Source of the DNA: Uranotaenia lowii
Taxonomy: Eukaryota > Arthropoda > Insecta > Diptera > Culicidae
Assembly: GCF_029784155.1 (NCBI RefSeq)
Contig: NC_073693.1
Span: 318,678,351 to 318,742,350 of the forward strand
Length of the DNA: 64,000 nt
Direction: 5' to 3'
Part shown: positions 23,805 to 33,796 of the stretch, one piece after another
How positions within the stretch are numbered: the first letter of the stretch is position 1
Layout of the letters: each line of letters starts with the position of its first letter
Position numbers and translations under genes: made by a program
The notes under the pieces: model-generated
What the model was told of the DNA's origin: nothing
Seen by the model: only the letters and a program-made list of their open reading frames with translations
Databases searched by the model: none

Positions 23805-24130
23805 ATTTTATTCGAAAGGCTGATAAAATTTCGTGCGTTTTGATGTGCCATTTTATGATTTCCGTTGAAAAATCAGAAATTACCTTTTAAAAATGTTTGT
23901 ATTTTATTTACAAACAAAAGGCCTAACATAAAAAATAAAGATTTTAGAAAACTGAAAAAATACGTCTGTTTTTAAATCGTAAAAACGAACCAAATTTGCA
24001 ATTTCGGGGAAGATCTTAAGACCCCCGGCGCAAATTGTCAGATAATGAAAAAAAATCCCCTCATGGTTAACGAGATATCGAAAATTTAAATTTCGTTTTA
24101 ATATTCAATTTTTTACTTGAAAATTTCCAT
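23805..24130 (+). repeat. Dispersed repeat (GGGGAAGATCTTAAGACCC family)
   Basis: Two blocks recur elsewhere in the window. GCGTTTTGATGTGC followed by ATTTTATGATTTCCGTTGA is also at 57390-57425 in reverse orientation. The GGGGAAGATCTTAAGACCC block with GCGCAAATTGTCAGAT is also at 56284-56337 in reverse and, more decayed, at 58128-58180. It is probably a MITE; its ends were not resolved. Confidence 0.5.
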
Positions 24131-24529
24131 ATCTAACCGAACAAGAAATGAAAGCTCGAAATTTCCCTTTATCTAAAAGCTATCGATCTCCGTCTATAAT
24201 TCTCTTTATTTTCATATTTGCCTTCCTATCTTTTTTTTTTCTAAAACAGAAAATGCTAGACTTAGTGATCCATTGCAAAAACAAAAAACAAACGAGTGTT
24301 GCTCCAAGCTCAAAAGTATTAGCTCCAGTACTTCGAGAAAAACGTTATTCATCATTTAAAATTTTCAACACAATTGTTATTGCTGTCAAATCGATGCTTT
24401 AAAAGCTGGTTTCAGAAAGAATTGGAACAAAAACAGTTGCCTGTTTTTCAGTTATTTATTATTGAGTTCTAGATTTTATGCAAATGTAGTGTTTTCTTCA
24501 TACTTTCAAGAAAAAATACGGATAAAATG

Positions 24530-24760
24530 ATTCGTCACGGTTTCGAATGAATTCTCGAATTTTTCCTGTAACACGGCTCGTTAGGCGGTGCACACTTCTT
24601 CGTTCCATCGTTCTCAATAGGGCGGAACTGGGGGCAGTTGGGTGGGTTAAGGTTTTAACGATCAAACTGGACCCCTTTCTCTGCATACCATTCTTGAACG
24701 ATTTTGCTGTAATGACAGCTTGCCAAATCTGACCAAAACATTACGGGATCCTCGTGGGAT
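24530..24760 (-). pseudogene. Mariner transposase C-terminal fragment (DD37E type)
   Basis: Read on the minus strand with one frameshift, the segment gives NLNPPNCPQFRPIEN. This is the region around the third catalytic acidic residue, as in the copy at 31449-32695 (NPPNCSQFRPIEKFW). Upstream homology runs to about 24750, with TTGCCAAATCTGACCAAAAC resembling the second copy. The catalytic core start and the TIRs are not seen, so it is a truncated, inactive remnant. Confidence 0.7.
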
Positions 24761-24856
24761 CGAATGAACGGCAACGAAGTTAGAACGATATAGGAACCCG
24801 TGGATGAACTAGAAGCATTTTAGTGAGACGAAAAGAATTTTGATCTTTCTTAATCC

Positions 24857-24878
24857 AGGGTGCCCTGACCCTGGGCAA
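24857..24878. repeat. Short palindrome CCAGGGT / ACCCTGG
   Basis: A 7-bp perfect stem encloses a 6-nt spacer. No coding context is present. Confidence 0.45.
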
Positions 24879-24879
24879 A

Positions 24880-26374
24880 AATCTAGCAAAATCCAAAGAT
24901 TAAAGGTTCGTTGACTATTTTTTGTTATATTAGTTCTCATTTCATAGTTTATTAGTTTCAGACGAAGAGAATTCTGAAAGTGTGTCTACTTACCTAGGGT
25001 CATTGCATACTTTAGGGTACAATTTTCTAGTTTTTAGATAAAAACAGTATTTTGAAGCCTTTTAATCAGATAATTACTGGATGGATGTTAGTTATTGGAC
25101 CAATATTAGTAATTTCGTGATAACCAATGTTCACGATCCATTCAGAAGAAAAATAGATCTTTTTGGACTCTAGGGATCAATCAAAACCCATAATATACAT
25201 TTTGGAAAACTTAAAAAATAAAAAAATAGAATTTACTATTGCTTAGGAAATATGGCATTATGTAGTTCATATTTTACTATAACGATTGACATGTTGGAGT
25301 AAATATATTATAGATCTACAAGTCACATTTTGTTAAATTTTTCAAACAAAGTCCAATAACCCTAAAGATATTTTTTAAAATATTAGTTGAGATAACAGTA
25401 TTGTTGTTTTGTTTTACTTGAAACATTTTTCTATAACATTTCATATTTGTAAGACATTCCGGTTTCGAGATATAGCAAAGGAATCAAGTATCCCCAGGGA
25501 TCAAGTTAAGGGGAATTTTAGCTATAGGGGAGCTATAGCTAAAATTCCCCTAAACCCAGTGCTCAGGATGAACAGTTTAGCAAGGTAAAAAAATTGAACT
25601 TCTGAAATAGTGTTCGAAGAAAATTTTTCTTTTTTTTCAAAAAAAGAATAAGTTTTGAATAGATTGTTTTTATTTTATCTCTGTTACCTTGTGTCTTATG
25701 TCATTTGCTCCCTGAAACATTCGTTTTATGATCAGTTGATTGTTATTGGTAATCCTAGGAGGCTAGCCATTTATCTACTTCCGAAAGCTGTTCTATAGAT
25801 GATTGAACTTCCACTTAATCTCTCAAACAGAACTTAGATTTAGTTTGTGCTTATCACAGTTACGTTCCGCCAGCAATCGATTAGTTGAATCGTGAATTTG
25901 AACAGTTGTAATCAGACTTTTGAATTATTAACTTGTATCAGTTCGTCACAAGCTGATTTTTTTTTTAAATTCATAAATAAGAAATCAGCTTAGCGTTCAT
26001 GAATAAATTTGATTATTTGTATTACTTCGGTAATAACTTCTAAGTGTCCAGTAAATTCAAAAGCGTGCGTCTTGTTTGGTTACAACTTTATGGCTGGTGG
26101 ACTTCTTGAAGATGATTGTAATCAATTTGGACCGATGATGTTGTATTGGAGAAGATAATCTGCAATCGGCACATGCATAATCTACATTTCACGATAATGT
26201 GCTAATCAGCTAGGGCAAAACGACTAAGTTTCGGCGTCTTTCCATTTTGTTTAAACTCAATCGAGCTTCTCCCAAAAGACTAGTTTTGCATAAAGTCTTT
26301 GGTCGCCCCCCGAAAGATGTGTGACATAATGTCTAAGCTAAAAACTGACCCTTTCCCTTATGTTACCATTACAG
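24880..26374 (+). other. Non-coding sequence upstream of the first coding exon
   Basis: No exon with coding potential is visible. The stretch ends in a good acceptor: a pyrimidine-rich tract CCCTTTCCCTTATG and then ACAG at 26371-26374. It is therefore read as an intron in the 5' untranslated region, and the promoter would lie further upstream or in an unrecognised segment here. The perfect hairpin at 25509-25551 lies inside it. Confidence 0.4.
25509..25551. repeat. Perfect 19-bp hairpin
   Basis: The arms AGGGGAATTTTAGCTATAG (25509-25527) and its exact reverse complement (25533-25551) enclose a 5-nt loop. No mismatch is seen, although the surrounding sequence appears unconstrained. Confidence 0.85.
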
Positions 26375-26455
26375 GTCCACAGGTAGCCGCCTCGCGTGCC
26401 TTGAATGAATAATAATTGTCCATGTATTAGCCAATAGCTTGGATTGGAATACGAA
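26375..26455 (+). other. Putative 5' UTR part of host-gene exon 1
   Basis: It follows the acceptor at 26371-26374 (a second candidate acceptor is CACAG at 26382). An in-frame stop TAG at 26435-26437 lies upstream of the ATG at 26456, so translation cannot start earlier in this frame from an ATG. Confidence 0.5.
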
Positions 26456-26745
26456 ATGAGTAGTAGCCGATCCAATTCGGTTAGCTATCAGCGGCGACTT
26501 TCCTACGGGGGGGACAAAATACCATTCGTCGATTCCGAAGATGACGATGATGAAGACGGATCGTCAAAAAGTAGTAGCAGCAGCAGTTCGGAAAACGCCG
26601 ACGATGTGATGACTGCCAGTCAAGAAAACCTAGCGCTGGCATACGTTAATCGCTTCAGGATGCCGTCGCTGGCCGAACGTCGGAACAAGGAAAAACTAAC
26701 GGTGACGATCGAGCACGAAGCAAGGAAGCGCCCATCCGTCGATCA
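26456..26745 (+). CDS. Host gene, coding exon 1: serine-rich acidic protein, unrecognised
   Basis: The exon gives residues 1-96 and two bases of codon 97. I chose the ATG at 26456 because an in-frame stop lies just upstream. The start is rich in serine and arginine (MSSSRSNSVSYQRRLSYGGD), followed by an acidic stretch (VDSEDDDDEDG) and a serine run, which looks like a disordered, phosphorylation-prone region. Then comes FRMPSLAERR, a motif echoed in exon 2 as LSMPSLTEKD. The donor is GTGAGT at 26746. I see no signal peptide, membrane segment or catalytic motif and do not recognise the family. Codon-level GC is clearly above the surrounding DNA. Confidence 0.85.
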
Positions 26746-26828
26746 GTGAGTACCTCGTGCTCGTTTGCACGCGATTGGTGTCACGTGGAGTTCAAAGTGT
26801 AAACCCGTAAAAATGTTATCCCTTCCAG

Positions 26829-26997
26829 TGGGGAGCTGGCCGAGGAAGCCAAAGACAAGGCCACGGAGCTTAAGAAGGTGGCCGCCGAACGAGCCATCGG
26901 TCTTCGGAGGAACTCGCTGTCTATGCCAAGCTTGACCGAGAAGGATTTGGAAGCCATTCATCAGGCTCAGGTTGACCAGGAAGAGAGCAGTATATTG
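26829..26997 (+). CDS. Host gene, coding exon 2
   Basis: An 83-bp intron with GT and CCTTCCAG borders precedes it. The split codon completes as CAT (His97), and the exon gives residues up to 153, ending in phase 0 before GTTAGT at 26998. The first half, rich in Glu, Lys and Ala (GELAEEAKDKATELKKVAAE), looks helical or coiled-coil-like. The second half holds RRNSLSMPSLTEKD, repeating the MPSL-T/A-E motif of exon 1, then LEAIHQAQVDQEESSIL. Reading past the donor leads into AT-rich intron, which supports the splice. Confidence 0.85.
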
Positions 26998-27559
26998 GTT
27001 AGTAGAACAAAGTTTATATTTGTTTTATGCTCGATATTCAAAATTAATTTAACGTTGAGCTAGGTCTAGCTCACACCTTTAGCGCAACCTGCTTGTATTG
27101 AAAAGCGTAATCTGGCTTAAATCATTAGTATACTTAAGCTGATAAGCTTATGCCAATAAGCCTTGCACGTTTGGATTTATTCGTCGAGGTGTTTATTCGA
27201 AATTGCCTTGGTTGCGAAATTAGCTCATTTGTGGAACAAAATCCAAAAAGTTTTGAAAATTTCAAAGCTTGCACAAGCCAACAATACTTACATGTTTCTG
27301 AGGTGCAAAAAATTTAAGAAATAATTTTGACTGAATCCAAATATTCACTAATTTTTTTTAAATTTCTACTAGCTCTTGTTTTCTAGATAATTGAAAAATT
27401 GTGACCTGTTTTGGCAAAAATGTAGAACATAACAAAAATTTTAAAAAATTAATTTAAAAAATTTTGATCCGTTTTGCTTGGTTAATTCTTAAGCTATGCT
27501 ACAAAATTATATGGAAATTCTTAACACTGGAAAGCGGAAGAGTTTTTAACAATCATAGA

Positions 27560-28660
27560 AAGATGTTTCTTATCAAGCGAATGTCAAATTTGATTCCATG
27601 CGCTTGTTTGTTCTCAATGTATGCCAACACAATTTTATTGGGCCATACTCCCCTCCCTGTTTACTCACGGGAGGAAGGGTGGTATCTCAAATGATTATAG
27701 AATCAATCCTCGTTTTCTAATACTTTTCTATATCAATTTGGTTCCATTTTTAAGATAAGTTGTAGGGTTGTTTAAAAAAATTGTTTAAAAGCCTCCCTCA
27801 TCCCTTCGCCTATATCTTCAATGAATGGATGGAGCGGTCTCATAAAATGATATAACCATTACTTGAACCATGTGCTCTCCCATGGCACGTTTGGCTATAT
27901 TTGCTCGATGAATTCTCAAGAATTGAAAAAAAATACCAAATAATACCAAAAATAAATAGAAACCTTTTTCGCACACAAATACTTTCCATGCGAAATTTGT
28001 TTCCATTTTCTATAAGAACCCTACTCTTTCCTTCCTATCTTCCTAATGGAAGAAGACGGGGGTCTAAAATAATCATTGAAATACTTCTCGAATTCAAATA
28101 TCCTTCTATGTCAAATTTGGTTCCATTTGCTCGAAAAGTTTTTGAGTAATGTTCAAGAATCCTTTGGAGGCCCCCGATTGGAAGGAGGGAGGGGTGTTAA
28201 ATAACCATAAAAACATTCCTCTTTCCAAACTACTCTCATATTCCGAATTTGGTTGTATTTGCTCGATTAGTTCTCCAGTTATGCACAAAATTGCAAAGGA
28301 ACCCCCTCCTCTTTTCCTATCTCCCCTATGAAAGGAGGGGGAGGGTGCCAAATACATTTTTTGTAACCTTATAACCTCCCATGCCAAGTCTGGATCAATT
28401 TTCATTATTTGTTCTATTAGAATTCCCCCTTCCTATCTCCCCACGAGAAGAAGGAATGGGAAAATCATAGAATCATTTATTGTATCCGAATACCCTCCAA
28501 TGCAAAATAAGGTACCATTTGCTTGATAGGTTCTCGAGTTATGAAAACATACGTTTGAAAGACCTCCTCGCCCCTTCTTGTAAAGGGGAGTGGTCTCAAT
28601 AATAGGAACCTTCTCCGGCCTTCAGTACCTCCCCCTGTCAAGTATCACACAAATAAGTGT
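27560..28660. repeat. Degenerate tandem array of about 130-150-bp units
   Basis: About eight diverged units follow each other. Each has a part like CCATGTCAAATTTGGTTCCA, then TTTGCTCGATTAGTTCTC, then a C-rich block meeting a G-rich block (CCCCTCC ... GGAGGGGG), then a TCAAATAATCATAGAA-like end. Unit starts can be placed near 27580, 27730, 27880, 27985, 28105, 28230, 28380 and 28500. Similar arrays are scattered through insect genomes. No protein is encoded despite several short open frames. Confidence 0.7.
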
Positions 28661-28764
28661 TTTGTGTGTAGAAAATTTGAAATTTGAAATTTATGTTTTT
28701 GGAATCCGCGTAAAATAGACCGGAAAATACGCTTTTACCAAAGCACAAAAAGATTGACCATTTT

Positions 28765-28806
28765 GGTCCCTGATGAAGGTGTCATACGACACCGAAACGT
28801 AGGATT
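28765..28806 (+). ncRNA. Hammerhead-ribozyme-like motif
   Basis: The two core boxes are present and correctly spaced: CTGATGA at 28770-28776 and GAAAC at 28794-28798, joined by a perfect 6-bp stem II (GGTGTC / GACACC with loop ATAC). GTA at 28799-28801 could supply the short stem III and the cleavage base, and GGA after it can pair with TCC just before the first box as stem I. Penelope-like retroelements carry such minimal hammerheads. Activity is not shown by the sequence, and stem III is minimal. Confidence 0.5.
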
Positions 28807-29501
28807 AAAATAAATTTTTGTAAGAAACTGGACTGATTGCCGATAAAAAAATTCACTTCAAAAAATTTTCAAATTTTTTTTAAAACTTTTTACAGAACTG
28901 TCTGCAGTCTGAGAGGATCAAATTATCTGAAATTATTAGAATTATCTGGAGTAATATGAATCCATTTGAATCCATTATCTTTGGATTTTCTGATTGTGGC
29001 AACACTGCGAGGGAATTTCATTTAAAAAAATCTCAATGATTAAGAAAATCAATAAACACTAGGAACCGCTAAAACTTTTTTATGATAACGCTTTTTGTGA
29101 TGCGATCTGGAATAGAAACGTTTGTCTAAATTCAAGCTTTGAAAAAAAATAAAAAAAATCATGAATATTGAAAAATAAACGATAAAAAACTATTTTCGAT
29201 GTGAAATCAGTTTTTATACTTCTCCTGAGTTAAATGTCTCAAGATACCATTCGCACTTCAGACTCAATGGAAATCGCTAGCAGTTCAATCTAGTTTGAAT
29301 TTTGTATGTTACTGTCTTTTGATACAATGATTATTATAAGCCTGGAGCTTCCTTTAACCTTTTTATTTGTATTATTTCCTAGCACAATTTTTTTTATCCC
29401 TGCTGTACTCTGTGATTCTTCCATTTTATTTATTACTTTTGAGGTTAAATAATCTTAGCTTCTACAGTTTCCAACCCACTACATTATTCAAATAATCTCT
29501 C

Positions 29502-29549
29502 TTTCCAAAAAACTATAAATCTAATTTGAGATTTATAGTTTTTTGGAAA
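29502..29549. repeat. Perfect 21-bp hairpin
   Basis: The arms at 29502-29522 and 29529-29549 (TTTCCAAAAAACTATAAATC plus one T, and the exact reverse complement) enclose a 6-nt loop. It is A/T-rich and lies in intron 2. Confidence 0.85.
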
Positions 29550-30190
29550 TAATTTTATTTAATGGGTGAATCTAGCCTAAAACTGTGATAAATTTGAAAA
29601 TATTCCAAAAAATGCATTTTAATCTTTTTTGTCGATCTTTAATTAACTAAAATTAACAGCATTGTTGGCAAAATAGAATTGCAAAGGATCGATAGCAGGC
29701 TAGCCTGGAGCTCGTAAGATTCATCATATTTTGTTCATCCATTACATATTTTAGTTATTCTACTGTGCACTGATATTTTTCTTTATTATTAAATAGAACC
29801 TTAATGAAGCATTAATGCTACAGTAAAACAATCCTGATTTCTACAATTTTAAACTAATTATGGTAAAACTATAGAAGTCATTGGTTTGAATAAATTATAG
29901 CAATCCATAAAAACAAAAAAGATTAAATCGCATCAATCTGGCCTGAAACCGTCGATGAAATTGAAATTTCTTTTGAAAAAAGAAATTGTTTTTCATCGTT
30001 TTATTGATCGTGAATTCGAAAATATCAACAGAACTTCAATTCTTATGCAAAAATGATGTTCATATGATTGATAGAAAATTTATTCACCTTCAATATGAGA
30101 AAAAGAAATTTAAATTTGACGTTATGTATCAGAACGCAAACGGATTTCAGTGCAAGTAATTTAACTTTTAACTCAATATTATAAATTTGA

Positions 30191-30419
30191 ATTGAATCAA
30201 AGCAATCGAAAGATTCCTTTTAATTCAACCACGGTAAATGAAAAGTTCATATACCGGTATTTCGATAGCAACTTACTACCTTCTTCAGTGAGCGTTTTCG
30301 ATTGTTGTCACTGATACCTACTGAAGAAGGTAGTAAGTTGCTATCGAAATACCGGTATATGAACTTTTCATTTTCCGTGGTTGAATTAAAAGGAATCTTT
30401 CGATTGCTTTCATTCAATC
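30191..30419. repeat. Near-perfect 97-bp inverted repeat with hammerhead-like boxes
   Basis: The arms at about 30191-30288 and 30321-30419 mirror each other over GTTCATATACCGGTATTTCG and AGCAATCGAAAGATTCC, with a short centre. In the right arm CTGAAGA (30321-30327) is followed by a weak stem (GGTAGT / GCTATC) and GAAA (30346-30349), the layout of a hammerhead core. It may come from a Penelope-like element, whose ends are often in inverted form. Confidence 0.7.
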
Positions 30420-31081
30420 AAGTAGGCTCACAACACAACAGAATAAATTTGAAATTTACTGAAAACTGGTCTGCTAAGATATGTTTGAATTTAATCTAAG
30501 GCAAACAAATTCAAAAATGCCAAAAACGAGTGGAATCATAAAAAATTTGATTTTTCTTTCTAAAGTGCGACCCATATATATCTGAGCCTGCAAATATTGT
30601 GGAAATATTTCAAAGAACAATTTTGAAAAAAAGATTTTAATATATTGTTGGAAAAAAAATAAATGGTGTTGGACTGTTCTTCATGTATCATAAATTTTTT
30701 TAACCAGAATAAGTTCACCAAGATGTACATATGAATATAAATTCATGTTACATTTGAATAACACCAATTATAACAAGGATATTCCAAATAATAAAATCTT
30801 AAATAAAATGTTCATATAATAATGAGTTTTTCAGAAAATCCAAACCACTTATCTTTCCAGGCGTTGAAATTTTTTATTGTTTCAGAATGAAAAATACTTG
30901 AATAAAAATTTAAAAAAAATTGCACATTGCACTGGGATAATTTTTCAGATAAAAATTTCTAAATATGGACTACAAATCTTCAAAAAAAAAAAAACAAAAC
31001 TTATGGGGACTCACCAACCAAATATTTTAATTTTGCTTGAAAACGATTCAGAAAACGCTAAATTTTCCATTTCAGAAAATA

Positions 31082-31108
31082 TACAGTTACTGTACTGTAC
31101 TGTACTGT
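31082..31108. repeat. Short (TACTG)n microsatellite
   Basis: About five near-perfect copies of the 5-bp unit TACTG are present. Confidence 0.7.
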
Positions 31109-31448
31109 AGGCATTAGGATCTCAATACTATCTAATAAGATATTATTTTACATTTCACAAAATTTAGTTTCTTTGGTGTCTGTTGTCATGCAAAGCAACT
31201 TTTTAGCTGCTGTTTAGACATAGTAAAATATATTATTTGGTAATTTTTATTATAATTAGGCCTCAGGTAATTCATTGGACTATTTTTTCCCTATAATCAG
31301 TTCGAGCAGATGTTAAAATAAACAGGTTTATTGTTCTCAATTGGCGACAAGGACAATAAAAGTTTAATTGATTCCGTAAATAAGCAGTGTCGTTTACAAA
31401 AGATTTTATGCGATACATTTTTTGTGCTTGGTTACTAAAAAAAAAGTA

Positions 31449-32695
31449 AAGCATGGATCACTACAAATCTGGACGCATTAAAACGGGTCTATCTCGGAGC
31501 TATATAAACAAAATAAAAATGTTTGAAATGTAGGGTTTTTACTGCACTTTAAAGGAAAAATAATAAAAAAAATTATTTCGATGTTGTTTTGAAGAATTTT
31601 CGAACTTTTGGTTGAGTATCACTCATTATAGTTTGAACACCCTGATTGATTCGCTGACCTCAGCGGCCATTTTGTTCCACAATCTCTTCATCTCTGTTGC
31701 TTCCCGAGTCGTCCTACCATTCTTCTTCATCTTCTGCTTGACAATTGCCCAAAATTTTTCGATAGGGCGGAATTGAGAGCAGTTGGGTGGGTTGATGTCC
31801 TTTTCGACAAAATCCACCCGTTGGCCCAATACCACTGTAGAACCTCCTAGCTGTAGTGGCAGCTTGCCAAATCTGGCGAAAACTTAACTAGTCCTTTGTG
31901 AGATCTAATGTACGAAAAAAAAAAGTTTTTCAGGCATTCCTCCTTGTAAATTTCGGAGTCCATGGTCTTGTTTTTCACAAAAACCGGAATTTTTCGTCCG
32001 CAGCTGCAAATACCTTGCCAGATCAAACACTTTTTTGCACACTTATCAGCAAAAACGAATTTGAAGTTGCCGGGGACATCACCATGACCAGTGCAGTGCA
32101 CCACTACAGTGGCTTTAGGACATAATTTTGGCCAGAAAGCTGCCCAAAATCCATCTTCACGTACGTTTCGTCATCCATGAGGATGCATTCGTCGAACTTC
32201 GTTGGAATCTTCTTGTATAACTTGCGGGCACGTCCTTTGGCTACTAAATTCTGCTTCAATGTCCGGTTTGGTTGCTTACTGGTCCGATAGGATCGTATTC
32301 CTTCGCGTAGCACCGGTCGGCGTTGAATTTCTTGGCAATGTCATAGTCCGACTACCTTGTGTTTTCCTTGATCGTTCACAACACCTTCAAATGCAGTTTC
32401 CGATCCTTTATTCCACTATGACGCTTGGTATGAACCTGCCGATCTTTTTTTAACGATTTCGCGATTTTTGAACCCGACCACGTCGGGTTTTTGACGTGGG
32501 TGTTCAAAATTTATTTTCATCTCGCGGCTTCCATCACGTGTAACTTTTTTGAAACAAAACTAATCGTAATGAACTTTTCAGCACTGGTAGAAGAAACATT
32601 CCTCTACAAAGTGCTGCCAAAACATTCCAGATCCGACAACTAGGAGCACTATGGTAAAATAAATAGTGCGTTCAGATTTGTAGTGATCCATGCTT
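31449..32695 (-). mobile_element. Mariner element of DD37E type, full length but inactive
   Basis: TA flanks both ends (31447-31448 and 32696-32697). The TIRs begin AAGCATGGATCACTACAAAT on both sides (the right one reverse-complemented) and extend to about 28 bp. The length of 1,247 bp fits an intact mariner. Apart from the decayed transposase, no other coding region is present. A related fragment lies at 24530-24760. Confidence 0.9.
31626..32500 (-). pseudogene. DD37E mariner transposase, frameshifted
   Basis: On the minus strand the catalytic triad can be traced: DDETYVKMDF near 32170, PDLASCHYS near 31870, and NCSQFRPIEKFWAIVKQKMK near 31745. Allowing for one frameshift and a stop after CHYS, 37 residues separate the second Asp from the Glu of RPIE, the spacing that defines the mosquito ITmD37E group. 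A DNA-binding part (WSGSKIAKSL) remains near 32460, followed by several stops. All three acidic residues are kept but the reading frame is broken, so no active enzyme is made. Confidence 0.85.
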
Positions 32696-33796
32696 TATAG
32701 ACAGAAATGTAGTGTCATGGTCACCACAAGACTTTATTCAACCTTGTATTAAGGAATGCATCAATTTAGTTTTAGCGATTTATTGATAACATTATAAAAT
32801 TTTCCTAGATTTCTGAATTATGTCATATATTGTTTGATTATTTTTTGCGGAGAAAGAGTTTTACAGGTATTTATTAATAAACAATAAATAAATAATTTAT
32901 CTAAAATTGTATCCTGAATAAGATTAACACTAGATTAATATTTTGACGTAAACTCAACGTTATTTCTGGGTTTCCCTTAATCCGTTGCACTGGACGGATC
33001 AACTGTCGAGCACACATGAACCTGGCAGAATTTGGATTCGTTCAACGTGATTTTAGTGCTGAGCTGATCCAAAAGCGTGGGTGTGCAATTTTCGGTTTAA
33101 GGATCATTACCAAAATCGATAAGCAGCTGATAGCAAACTGTCAATCGAAAGTGCAACCCAAGATACATACGTCGGTAGCCGTTAGATAACAAATGACTCG
33201 TGTGTTTGTATTCAAAGAACAGGAATCACATTTCGAGTGGGTGGTGATAACAAGATCGTATGGAAGAAAATTGGAGACGAGCAAAAAAAAAAATTTGACG
33301 ATGGATTGTTTCGCCGATGAAGTATCGATGATTGATTGGTTTCTGTGTTATCAGTCAAACGAATTCGCGTGATAAGGGGTCATCCACTACATGTGTTACA
33401 GCTAATTCGAACTAAAGTGTTTGAAGAGCAAAAAAATCTACCACTTCTCACCCAGGAGAAGTAATCTCTTATCAATTTTGTGTCACGTGTTCGGTTGTTT
33501 CGTATATGGGTAGAGGCAGATTGATTGCGTTCCGGTTAATTTGATTTACTACCTAGTTTACTAAACGATTAGGAGGGATTGCTTTGAATGAAGCGAGTAT
33601 TTGATCTATCGAGTTATACAATTATTGAAAGAAGATTGATTTGAGCTTATCAGAAGCCTTATAAATCAGCTCAGAAGTTCAGCTGGATTTTTAACATATT
33701 TTACACAATCTTGCGCGATATGTTTTGACCTTTGGAAAAATAACATTATTGACAAAACACAAGAAATGGAAAAAATAACGAAAACAACAAAAAACC

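Noticed and set aside
26444..26455. Upstream TTG start for exon 1
   Set aside because: A TTG start is very unlikely in an animal nuclear gene; the ATG four codons later is preferred.
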